From positions 205,885 through 212,755 of the forward strand of contig CP070672.1 of assembly GCA_020351895.1 (NCBI GenBank): a stretch of 6,871 nucleotides of DNA, read 5' to 3'. The position numbers were made by a program, and so were the translations under genes. Below the pieces are notes generated by a model that searched no databases, was not told the DNA's origin, and was given only the letters and a program-made list of their open reading frames with translations. Shown here one piece after another: positions 1 through 6,839 of the stretch (the first letter of the stretch is position 1; the number at the start of each line of letters is the position of its first letter). The DNA is from Thermoplasmata archaeon (GTDB lineage: Archaea > Thermoplasmatota > Thermoplasmata > GCA-020350865).

Positions 1-1039
1 AATGGAAGTAATTCCGTGCATCATCCATTGCCGCTAACATGTTTGGAAACGAATCATTTGCAGCGATTACCAAGGAGAAGACTTTGAATGAGCCTGCAGG
101 AATAGTAAAGTCATTCCATCCAACAGTGGCTGTTATGTTTCCAGGTCCACCTGCCGTTGCGTTTGCTGCATGCAACCGATTGTACAACCAAGTATCGTTT
201 GCATAGAAATTTACATGATAGGATGGATTCGGATCATAATTGCCAGGGGTATCGCTGGGATTTTGGTATTCTGCATGATAATCTTCTGCGTAATAGTGTG
301 TGATTGGTACTGAGACAACTGCGGAAGCAAATCCTATGGTGGTACCAGTTCCTGAGCCAGTGGTGTCTTGAGCCCAGTAAACAGCATTTGCTGGATCGAA
401 ACCATCGATATCATCTCCACCATCGCTGCTTGCACCGCCAAGACCAAATTGTGTTCCTAACTGGGAGAGGGGTACTTCCAGACCAATGCAAGTACCTGTT
501 ATATCAGAGGCCTTCAAGTTGTTCAATTTCCACTGAAGTATGGCCCAATCTTTATTGACAACCGTCCAAACCGTCTGTTCTACAAAAATGTCATTGGGAT
601 CCCCTGTTCCTGGGCCAACATTTTGGAAATAACCTATACTTTTTTGTGTTATTCCATCATCCACCACCATGTTAATACCAGACATAGCAAAGTCATCCTG
701 ACTGAGGTATGGAGGAGGAGAAAGATAAGGATCTGCTATATCCACAGTCCCGGGAGTATGATTGTAGTTATCCTGGTCTATAACAAGACCAACGAATCCC
801 AGTCCAGATAAAGGGTCGCTAACAGTTTGAGGTTTGGACCAAGAAATAGGTGTACAGAGCCTCCCATAATCCGTTAAAAATAGGAGATCAACATTGCCCA
901 CATTATGGTTTACAGAACCAGCGCTTGCATTTGGTGTTTGAATGGTGATTACCACCAACAGAGAGCTAAAAACCAATGCAACACAAACACCAAATGAAAA
1001 AAATCTCTTCTTCATTGACACAATTTGACTTTCGGCCAT
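1..1039 (-). CDS. Secreted protein of unknown family, 3' end missing (runs off window)
   Basis: The reading frame is open for 346 codons from the ATG at 1039 to the window edge, so the C-terminus is missing. I translated it directly from the minus strand. The start is well supported: GAGGAGGT at 1046-1053 lies 6 bases upstream of this ATG, whereas the next ATG (residue 9) has no such site. Residues 9-12 (MKKR) followed by a hydrophobic stretch at about 13-33 and an A-S-A/G site near residue 40 form a typical secretion signal. The mature part is rich in Gly, Asp, Asn, Trp and Tyr. It has many N-X-S/T sequons (N37, N93, N281, N293, N301, N328) and an acidic Gly/Asp stretch at about 201-213. Residues 152-192 and 308-330 alternate in a way that suggests beta-sandwich strands. 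I do not recognise the family. It is probably exported and glycosylated, as a surface or extracellular protein. Its link to the neighbouring proteases is only positional, since a 566-base gap separates them. Confidence 0.85.
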   Translation of the reverse strand, partial: MAESQIVSMKKRFFSFGVCVALVFSSLLVVITIQTPNASAGSVNHNVGNVDLLFLTDYGRLCTPISWSKPQTVSDPLSGLGFVGLVIDQDNYNHTPGTVDIADPYLSPPPYLSQDDFAMSGINMVVDDGITQKSIGYFQNVGPGTGDPNDIFVEQTVWTVVNKDWAILQWKLNNLKASDITGTCIGLEVPLSQLGTQFGLGGASSDGGDDIDGFDPANAVYWAQDTTGSGTGTTIGFASAVVSVPITHYYAEDYHAEYQNPSDTPGNYDPNPSYHVNFYANDTWLYNRLHAANATAGGPGNITATVGWNDFTIPAGSFKVFSLVIAANDSFPNMLAAMDDARNYFH

Positions 1040-1045
1040 TTATAT

Positions 1046-1053
1046 ACCTCCTC
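1046..1053 (-). promoter_or_regulatory. Strong Shine-Dalgarno site of the partial secreted-protein gene
   Basis: The minus strand reads GAGGAGGT, a near-full match to the anti-SD of archaeal and bacterial 16S rRNA, with a 6-base A/T spacer before the ATG at 1039. It decides the start codon. It is much stronger than anything upstream of the two protease genes, which suggests this gene is well translated. Confidence 0.85.
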
Positions 1054-1137
1054 TTTTATCTATTCTCCACCTTTAACATAGGTCTTCTAATCCTTTTTTA
1101 TCCGGTCTTAATTTGTGGTATAACCGTCGATTTTTAT

Positions 1138-1153
1138 GCTTTTATAAAAGGGA
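1138..1153 (-). promoter_or_regulatory. Candidate TATA box for the partial secreted-protein gene
   Basis: The palindrome TTTTATAAAA (1140-1149) resembles an archaeal TATA box. Transcription starting about 25 bases downstream would leave a leader of roughly 80 bases before the ATG at 1039. A second, weaker candidate is GGATAAAAAAGG on the minus strand at about 1093-1104, which would give a leader of about 35 bases. The sequence alone cannot choose between them, and because the box is palindromic it does not set a direction by itself. Confidence 0.4.
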
Positions 1154-1605
1154 AGCCTATAATTCCTATGTTCATTATATTACTGCACATACCGTTATAT
1201 TCGTCATAGTATATAGAGTTTTGCAATATGTGAACCTAAGTACTGCTGTTGCTCGTTTTCTTCCAAATTCAAATCCCTTATCCCCAACCTTGGAGATTGT
1301 ATCGTCAAGTGTCTATTATCCCTCTGATTTTACCTTTAAGACTGTTTACTCCCCTTTTTTGGTCTACTGTAGTACTACTCCCAAATAAATGTATAAGTAT
1401 ATAAATGTTATAGAATTATTCCATTGATAATATTATATCTGGCTTTTATCATCATAAATCCCTTGTTTATTATCACAATAAATCTTCAATGTTTATTTGA
1501 TTTTAAAGGGATTATATGTATTAAACATCGGGCGAGAAATATAGGTTGGGCAAGGGATTGTGCAGTAGGTAGAAACGCCATGTGTTCGACAAAATTTCAT
1601 TGTGG

Positions 1606-3939
1606 CTACTTCGATGAAATTCTCGCATTTATTGTGCTCTCTTTTCTAAACCTACGGATGAGAGCTCCTATTATTATGAAAGCCAATACGATGTCCATAA
1701 TGACTGCCAGTAGCCAAACATCGTTATCAACATCTACAGGTATTATTTCCTCGATAAAAAAGGCTCTGCTGAGGTTGTATTCGTAAGTGTTCATCTCTAT
1801 AATACCTTCTTCGTATTCAGCTGTTGGCTTACCATAATAAAGCTGGGCAACAATAGGTCTGAAATCCTGATAATCCACGAATATCGTATTTGATGAAGAA
1901 AGATCCAGGACCTGTTGGACAGAATTTGAATACTCGATGGTGGGTGCCTTAAACTCCCTTATGAAAGGTATTGGCCGCTCAACTATATTATTAAGTGGTC
2001 CAACTGTTCCCACTGCGTAGCCATAAATACTAAAGGCCCAAAAATTCCCCCTCATAGAAGCGAACTCTCCCTGCGAGATATCGATTTCAAAATGCCTTTG
2101 TCCGTTTAGAGCGCTTGAATCGGTGAGGGATCCCGACCAATCTGTGGCACCATCATCATTGGAATCCATGGTCATGGTCAATGTCCCAACAGTGAATTCA
2201 TCGAGGTTTATGGGTGTAAAGGACAGATCGAGGATCAATTTATTTGACTCGGTGGCAACAAAAACATATCGTGTCAGGCTGGTGTTGAAGTTCGTAATCT
2301 CGTTCTGACCGTGATGCAGGGAGTACTCGCCATTCCATTCTGCAGCCAGCACATCCGTTTTCTCAGAGGCAATGGTATCGTTGAGAACGTTAAGATAACT
2401 TCTTAAAGCATCATGGACAGTTATATCGCGATCTTCATCTCTAAGTTTTTCAAGGGTGAGTGCAAGCCCTACTGCCCTCTCGACATTCACAAGTCCGTAT
2501 CCCTGGGCAAAATCATGTGGTCTTTCTTCAAGACCAATGCTGAAATTCCCAGGAACACCGTTACCTTCTTCGGAGGGAAGGAAATCGGCAGTGACTTCTA
2601 GGATGTACTCTGCCTCATGAATCACTGTTTCTGGGTCATTTAAGAATCTTTCATCAGGCGTGGAGGTATCATCGTGCACTTGGCTCATTTTCAAGCTGGG
2701 TGCCGCCTGAAAGAGCAATGCCACAACACCTGCAATGTGAGGTGTGGCCATGGAGGTGCCGCTTGCCGGTATGTAGTATGGGTTTTCTGTGTCCGAGATC
2801 CCCATGAAGCCTGATGAGCTCCTTGCAGACCATATTCTGACGCCAGGGGCCATGATATCGGGCCAGGTTTCTTTTAGAGTCTTGTCTCCTCTGGAGCTGA
2901 AATCTGCCAGGCCATCGCCCTCCCTTTGGCTTGCAGCAACTGAAATGGCACAGGGGACATTACCGTATGGGTTGGTTGTGGACATATGGCCGTCGTGATC
3001 CTCCTCACCATCGTTTCCCGCTGCAAAAACCACCACGATATTGTTGTCGTAAGAAAGCTTTTTTGTGACCTCCATGACGGCATCTTTGTTTTCGGCATCT
3101 ATCTGCTCTTCATATCCCCAACTGTTTGTAACAACCCTGATATTATATGGATTGGCATTTGGCTTGGAATTCTCATAGACCCATTCTAAGCCTCCCACCT
3201 CATTGGTCTCCCAGGGATCGCCTATGGAAAGGCCTATTAGGCTCACTCCCGGTGCAACTCCCCTTCTTGCCCCTGCCGAGGCTTCACCTGTTCCACCGAC
3301 TATTCCTGCACAGTGGGTTCCATGACCAAATGTGGTGTCGGTATTCTCCATCTCCTTCCAGCCGCCAGGATGGTCCACATCCTTTTTAAGGTTTAGAATC
3401 ACCTTCTCCTCATAATCCAAATCAGGATGTTTGGCATCGATGCCTGTATCGTCCACAACAACCGTGACACCGCGGCCGTTTATGTTGTTCTTTATGGCCC
3501 CAAAATCCTTTACGATTCTGTTCCATGTGTTTGTGGCGTTTATTACAGAGGTTGAAACATCGAGGTTGTATTTGATTCTGTCATTTGTCTCTATCCAATA
3601 TATCCTGTGGTAGTTGCTTAAAGAGATGATCCCTTCCTTTTTTGCGAAAGCATGCACACCAGGAATCACTTTGAAAGTCTCCACTACTTCGAAGTCGAGC
3701 ATCTTTAAAACCCTTAAATCCTCATTTGTGACCTCATCTTCGAACTGCACAATCAGATTAAATACCTCGTTTTGCCCTGCTTTCTTCATTTTCATGGAAA
3801 GAGATGAAGAAAGCACATCATAATTCATCCCATTTGAAGAAGCATATCCCAAACCCCCTGATATGGAAATGAAAAGGAGACAAATTATTAAGAAGGCAAA
3901 TAACTTCGTAAATTTCATGGTATCATCTTTTCCCCGCAT
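1606..3939 (-). CDS. Membrane-anchored subtilisin-like serine protease (peptidase family S8), downstream paralogue
   Basis: This is a 777-residue secreted endopeptidase. The signal sequence at about 8-34 (MKFTKL then a hydrophobic run) is followed by an I9-like propeptide at about 58-125, which in this family acts as chaperone and inhibitor. The S8 domain spans about 155-495. Visible catalytic residues are Asp164 (D-T-G), His206 (GHGTHCAG), oxyanion Asn309 (FAAGND) and Ser396 (GTSMATPH). The set is complete, so activity is expected. A beta-rich region follows, with a calcium-type loop at 592-600 (DSNDDGATD). A transmembrane helix at 742-761 carries an Asp at 749, and a short basic tail (RRFRK...) ends the protein. 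The catalytic domain therefore faces outside. The gene starts 31 bases after the stop of the paralogous protease, with no clear promoter between, so co-transcription is likely. The start is uncertain: ATG at 3918 (residue 8) gives a more typical signal peptide, and neither start has a strong ribosome binding site. Confidence 0.95.
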   Translation of the reverse strand: MRGKDDTMKFTKLFAFLIICLLFISISGGLGYASSNGMNYDVLSSSLSMKMKKAGQNEVFNLIVQFEDEVTNEDLRVLKMLDFEVVETFKVIPGVHAFAKKEGIISLSNYHRIYWIETNDRIKYNLDVSTSVINATNTWNRIVKDFGAIKNNINGRGVTVVVDDTGIDAKHPDLDYEEKVILNLKKDVDHPGGWKEMENTDTTFGHGTHCAGIVGGTGEASAGARRGVAPGVSLIGLSIGDPWETNEVGGLEWVYENSKPNANPYNIRVVTNSWGYEEQIDAENKDAVMEVTKKLSYDNNIVVVFAAGNDGEEDHDGHMSTTNPYGNVPCAISVAASQREGDGLADFSSRGDKTLKETWPDIMAPGVRIWSARSSSGFMGISDTENPYYIPASGTSMATPHIAGVVALLFQAAPSLKMSQVHDDTSTPDERFLNDPETVIHEAEYILEVTADFLPSEEGNGVPGNFSIGLEERPHDFAQGYGLVNVERAVGLALTLEKLRDEDRDITVHDALRSYLNVLNDTIASEKTDVLAAEWNGEYSLHHGQNEITNFNTSLTRYVFVATESNKLILDLSFTPINLDEFTVGTLTMTMDSNDDGATDWSGSLTDSSALNGQRHFEIDISQGEFASMRGNFWAFSIYGYAVGTVGPLNNIVERPIPFIREFKAPTIEYSNSVQQVLDLSSSNTIFVDYQDFRPIVAQLYYGKPTAEYEEGIIEMNTYEYNLSRAFFIEEIIPVDVDNDVWLLAVIMDIVLAFIIIGALIRRFRKESTINARISSK

Positions 3940-3970
3940 TAAAGGAAGTTAGGGTGGTTGGTGGACTGCT

Positions 3971-6418
3971 TTATGGATTTGTTGAACCTGGGGCTGGGCT
4001 TTGCTCGGAGATTGCCTCTACCTCCACGATCTCACCAGAAGTTTGAAGTTGGGTTGGTTGAGTAGTTTGGGTAGTTGGAGTTTCCTGAGGGGAAAGGGGT
4101 TTCATTTCACTGGTAGTCTTTTTCAACCGCCAGAAGTAGAAACCGAGCAAGCCTGCTACAACAATTGCGATAAGAATAATCCACCAGGGAAATCCCTGCT
4201 CAGCTGGTTTTTTAGGTGGTGGTGCCTCTTCTAGATAGACCTTCGTTAGGTCATAGAAGTATGTTTTCATCTCTATACTACCGTTTCCTGAGTATTCTGG
4301 TGTGGGTTCCCCGAACTCAGGCTGTGCGATTTTAGCGTGCAGATCGCCAGTATCGTACAAGATGGTTTCACCCTCAGCAATATCAAAGACCATCTGAATG
4401 CTTAGGGCATACTCTATTAACGCCTCGTTGTACTCATTCTCTCCAATTCCAAAACCTTCTGGCTTAACGGTCCATAGAGCATAACCCTCAACATTGATTT
4501 CCCATAATTGGCCTGTCTCTCCTCCCCCACCACCCACGTCGATCTCATCATGCTTCAATCCATCTGTGGAAAAGCTCGAATCACCCCTCCAATCGATGTT
4601 TCCGTCACCATTATAATCTATCACTACCCATAGAGTTCCAGTGTATAGATCGCTTGTGCTCACAGGCTCATACTGAAGATCCACTATTATCCTGGCAGTC
4701 CTGTTGTGCACGAACATACTCCTTGGATGTTGGGTTGTGAAGGAGCTTGTGGGATTTTCAGGATCAGTGAACATGCTCCAATCTCCAGTCCAACTCGTGG
4801 CAAGAACATTCGTCTTCTCGATTGTGGTACCCTCTGTGGTTATATTGAAATACTTTCGATATGCATCCATTACCGTAACATCACGATCGGATCTTCGCAT
4901 TTCCTCCAAAGTTAAGGCCAATGCCACTGCTTTTTCAGCATGAACAAGTCCATATCCCTGGGCAAAATCGAAGGGTTGGGAGTTCAAACCTATGCTGAAA
5001 TTCGAAGGCACTCCATTGTCCTCTGCTCCAGGTAGAACGTATGAGGCAGTCAATTTGAGGATCAGCTCCACCTCATGGATTCTGGTGTATGTATCATTCC
5101 AGTAATCCTTATCATTTGAATCTGGATAGTCATCATGAAATTCGCTGGATCTGAGGCTAGTTGCCGCCTGGAACAGCAATGCAGCCAAGCCCGAAACATG
5201 AGGTGTTGCCATGGATGTACCGCTTATGCTCATGTAGTAGCCGTCCATGGCATCATCTGGATCCTGCTTCCTCATTGCCGTAATAAGAGTTTTTCTCGCC
5301 TCGGTTGCCCAGATATGCACACCAGGGGCCCCAATATCTGGCCATGTGAAGATATCGTCTGCCGAGCCCCTGGAGCTGAAACTCGCAACTCCGCTTCCGT
5401 CCCTCTCCATTGCTGCAACACTTAAAACTCCAGGTTCGAGAGAATAGGGATTTGTGGTGACCTCATGCCCGTCATGGTTATCTCCACCCTCGTTTCCTGC
5501 GGCAAAGACAACTGCCACATTGTTGTCGTGGGTGATTCTCCTGGTAATTTGGTTTATAGCATTATCGGGATTGTAGGCCCCGGATGAACCCCAGCTATTG
5601 CTTACCGCCTTTATGTTGTATGGATTTGCATTGGGGCGAGAATGATCGTAAACCCATTCAAGGGCTCCAACGGCGTTTAATATGGCCACGGCCTCACCAG
5701 TGCTTATTCCAATCAAATTCGCACCAGGTGCCACACCACGTCTTGCCCCTCCCGAGGCATCGCCATTGCCTGCAATTGTGCCGGAGCAATGGGTTCCGTG
5801 TCCACTGCTGGTATCAGTGTTTTCGGCCTCTGTATAGCTACCGTCCAGATCCGATTTCAGGTTCATTATGGTCTTTTCCCTGTAATCCAAATCAGGATGT
5901 CCTGCATCTATTCCGGAATCAACAACTACAACTGTTATACCTTCCCCATCGATGTGCAGGGGTGTATTGTCAGAATCTATCTTTGTCCTGTTCCTTGAAT
6001 CGAGAATCTGGGAGGCCCAGACCTTTGTGGCATTTATGGTGGTGGTGGATTCATCCATTAAGTACTGTAATTTCATATTGTACTCTATATGGAAGGTCCT
6101 TGAATAATGGCTCAGCCTCAAAATAGAGTCCTTGCTTCCTATGGCATAGACCGCTGGAATCACATGAAAGGTCCTTTTGATTTTGAAGTTGAGTGCGTTT
6201 AGGAGGTTTAAATCCTTATCCTCGATTTCATCCTTGAACTGGATTATGACCTCGAGCTCATCATTCGAATCTGCCGAATCCAGTCGTAAAATCAGTGCCC
6301 CATCCAAAACCTCGTAATCGGTTCTCTTTTCGAAAACATCACCTGCACCTGTGAAGATGGGGATCATAAACATAAGCACGAACGCAAGAGAAATGGCACT
6401 TTTATTCATTGGCCTCAT
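3971..6418 (-). CDS. Membrane-anchored subtilisin-like serine protease (peptidase family S8), upstream paralogue with Thr/Pro-rich tail
   Basis: This 815-residue protein has the same plan as its downstream neighbour. It has a signal peptide at about 1-26, an I9-like propeptide at about 55-119 and an S8 domain at about 158-505. Catalytic residues are Asp167 (D-S-G), His207 (GHGTHCSG), Asn309 (FAAGNEGG) and Ser402 (GTSMATPH). The beta-rich C-terminal region carries a textbook calcium-type loop at 601-609 (DYNGDGNID) and a Gly run near 629-633. After a Pro/Lys-rich linker (732-739) comes a transmembrane helix at about 745-763, then RLKK and a tail of about 50 residues rich in Thr, Pro, Gln and Glu. 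By topology the tail is cytoplasmic. Blocks shared with the neighbour (PNANPYNI, HDGH, TTNPY, FDFAQGYGLV) show the two are paralogues. It is first in the unit, behind a TATA-like box. ATG at 6409 (residue 4) is an alternative start with GAGG just upstream. Confidence 0.96.
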   Translation of the reverse strand: MRPMNKSAISLAFVLMFMIPIFTGAGDVFEKRTDYEVLDGALILRLDSADSNDELEVIIQFKDEIEDKDLNLLNALNFKIKRTFHVIPAVYAIGSKDSILRLSHYSRTFHIEYNMKLQYLMDESTTTINATKVWASQILDSRNRTKIDSDNTPLHIDGEGITVVVVDSGIDAGHPDLDYREKTIMNLKSDLDGSYTEAENTDTSSGHGTHCSGTIAGNGDASGGARRGVAPGANLIGISTGEAVAILNAVGALEWVYDHSRPNANPYNIKAVSNSWGSSGAYNPDNAINQITRRITHDNNVAVVFAAGNEGGDNHDGHEVTTNPYSLEPGVLSVAAMERDGSGVASFSSRGSADDIFTWPDIGAPGVHIWATEARKTLITAMRKQDPDDAMDGYYMSISGTSMATPHVSGLAALLFQAATSLRSSEFHDDYPDSNDKDYWNDTYTRIHEVELILKLTASYVLPGAEDNGVPSNFSIGLNSQPFDFAQGYGLVHAEKAVALALTLEEMRRSDRDVTVMDAYRKYFNITTEGTTIEKTNVLATSWTGDWSMFTDPENPTSSFTTQHPRSMFVHNRTARIIVDLQYEPVSTSDLYTGTLWVVIDYNGDGNIDWRGDSSFSTDGLKHDEIDVGGGGGETGQLWEINVEGYALWTVKPEGFGIGENEYNEALIEYALSIQMVFDIAEGETILYDTGDLHAKIAQPEFGEPTPEYSGNGSIEMKTYFYDLTKVYLEEAPPPKKPAEQGFPWWIILIAIVVAGLLGFYFWRLKKTTSEMKPLSPQETPTTQTTQPTQLQTSGEIVEVEAISEQSPAPGSTNP

Positions 6419-6470
6419 GCCCCTTTTGGGAATTTTACAGAATCTGTCTGTCCATCATTGTATAGAGTCT

Positions 6471-6490
6471 GCCTTTTTATAAAGTTTTTG
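6471..6490 (-). promoter_or_regulatory. TATA-box promoter of the two-gene protease unit
   Basis: The minus strand reads CAAAAACTTTATAAAAAGGC. TTTATAAA (6476-6483) is a good archaeal TATA box, preceded by an A-rich stretch where the TFB-recognition element would lie. A start about 25 bases downstream (near 6454) gives a leader of about 36 bases. No matching element is seen between the two protease genes, so this promoter probably drives both. Placement rests on motif and spacing only. Confidence 0.6.
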
Positions 6491-6537
6491 GTGTATCTAG
6501 CTTGAGTTTCATATGTATTTTTTAGTATAATTCAAGA

Positions 6538-6593
6538 TAAATAAAGAATAATAGAATATGAGTGCGATACCTTTATTTAATTCCATTCTATTA
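6538..6593. other. Two interleaved 9-bp perfect inverted repeats (possible pseudoknot or operator)
   Basis: TAAATAAAG (6538-6546) pairs with CTTTATTTA (6571-6579), and TAATAGAAT (6549-6557) pairs with ATTCTATTA (6585-6593). The arms alternate a, b, a', b', which is pseudoknot topology with connecting loops of 2, 13 and 5 bases. The element sits between the repeat array and the protease promoter. All stems are AT-rich, so chance or a protein-binding role remains possible. Confidence 0.35.
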
Positions 6594-6601
6594 AACCCGA
6601 G

Positions 6602-6680
6602 GGGCCTGTAGCTCAGCATTCGTGGAGTCGCTTTCGCTCCTCCACTATATAACTGACCTCCATTCGCAACACATCACTTT
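6602..6680 (-). repeat. Repeat unit 1, terminal degenerate copy
   Basis: This copy keeps the 16-mer and the apical hairpin: GTGGAG (6622-6627) pairs with CTCCAC (6640-6645). On the minus strand this encloses a tandem GA/GA step, two G-C pairs and a GAAA loop (6632-6635). The outer arm is lost: no GCTACA follows, and only a 4-bp substitute (TCAG 6613-6616 with CTGA 6653-6656) can form. It is also 3 bases shorter between the 16-mer and the hairpin. Decay at the array edge is the simplest reading. Confidence 0.7.
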
Positions 6681-6745
6681 GGGCCTGTAGCTCAGCTAGG
6701 TCCGTGGTGCTCGTTTCACTCACACCACTACATAGCTTCGCTACA
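6681..6745 (-). ncRNA. Repeat unit 2, full fold; candidate structured RNA on minus strand
   Basis: Stem A is TGTAGC (6686-6691) with GCTACA (6740-6745). Stem B is AGCTA (6694-6698) with TAGCT (6733-6737). Stem C is GTGGTG (6704-6709) with CACCAC (6723-6728). Between A and B, and again above C, both sides read TC on the plus strand, which is GA opposite GA on the minus strand: two tandem G.A steps. Position 6710/6722 is C/A on the plus strand but a G.U pair on the minus strand. Compared with unit 3, stem C has changed A-T to T-A at both partner positions (6708 and 6724), a compensatory change. Expression is not shown by the sequence. Confidence 0.5.
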
Positions 6746-6760
6746 TGCTTTGACATCAAT

Positions 6761-6824
6761 GGGCCTGTAGCTCAGCTATCTCTGTGGAGTCGCTTGCGCT
6801 CCTCCACTACATAGCCTCGCTACA
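6761..6824 (-). ncRNA. Repeat unit 3, full fold; candidate structured RNA on minus strand
   Basis: Stem A is 6766-6771 with 6819-6824. Stem B is AGCTA 6774-6778 with TAGCC 6812-6816. Stem C is GTGGAG 6784-6789 with CTCCAC 6802-6807, topped by a GA/GA step, two G-C pairs and the minus-strand loop GCAA (6794-6797). The stem B end pair 6774/6816 is A/C on the plus strand but U.G on the minus strand. The loop differs from unit 1 (GAAA), yet both are GNRA tetraloops in the minus-strand reading, as expected for selection on RNA shape. Confidence 0.5.
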
Positions 6825-6839
6825 GAATAATATCATCTG

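Larger units (their letters stand above)
1040..1605. other. Non-coding AT-rich spacer between the protease unit and the secreted-protein gene
   Basis: No convincing gene is present. Short plus-strand frames here are hydrophobic, low in complexity and lack ribosome binding sites. The right part (about 1400-1605) must hold the 3' end of the protease transcript, but I see no clear hairpin or long T-run terminator. The left part holds the ribosome binding site and candidate TATA boxes of the gene ending at 1039. The octamer AATCCCTT (1457-1464) recurs inverted at 1506-1513 and 1552-1559. In such AT-rich DNA this is weak. Confidence 0.6.

Noticed and set aside
976..1388. Small plus-strand frames (77 and 91 codons)
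   Set aside because: They lie in AT-rich spacer or overlap the signal-peptide region of the minus-strand gene, have no ribosome binding site, and their hydrophobic composition follows from T-rich DNA.
1457..1559. Inverted octamer AATCCCTT/AAGGGATT as a terminator or operator
   Set aside because: The arms are 41 or 87 bases apart in AT-rich DNA, with no T-run or other supporting feature.
1424..1786. Plus-strand frame of 120 codons
   Set aside because: Its second half is antisense to the 3' end of the downstream protease and its first half is T-rich spacer. No start signal is visible.
5584..6126. Plus-strand frame of 180 codons
   Set aside because: It is wholly antisense to the catalytic domain of the upstream protease, and its His/Leu/Cys-rich composition is typical of a shadow frame.
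6681..6760. Tandem tRNA genes
   Set aside because: Only the first 16 bases look like tRNA. The D-stem cannot close, and the anticodon arm, T-arm and 3' acceptor strand are missing.
6681..6839. C/D-box or H/ACA guide RNAs on the minus strand
   Set aside because: CTGA and GATG-like strings occur in each unit, but box order, spacing and a proper kink-turn bulge are absent. The ACA at the unit's end lies inside a stem.
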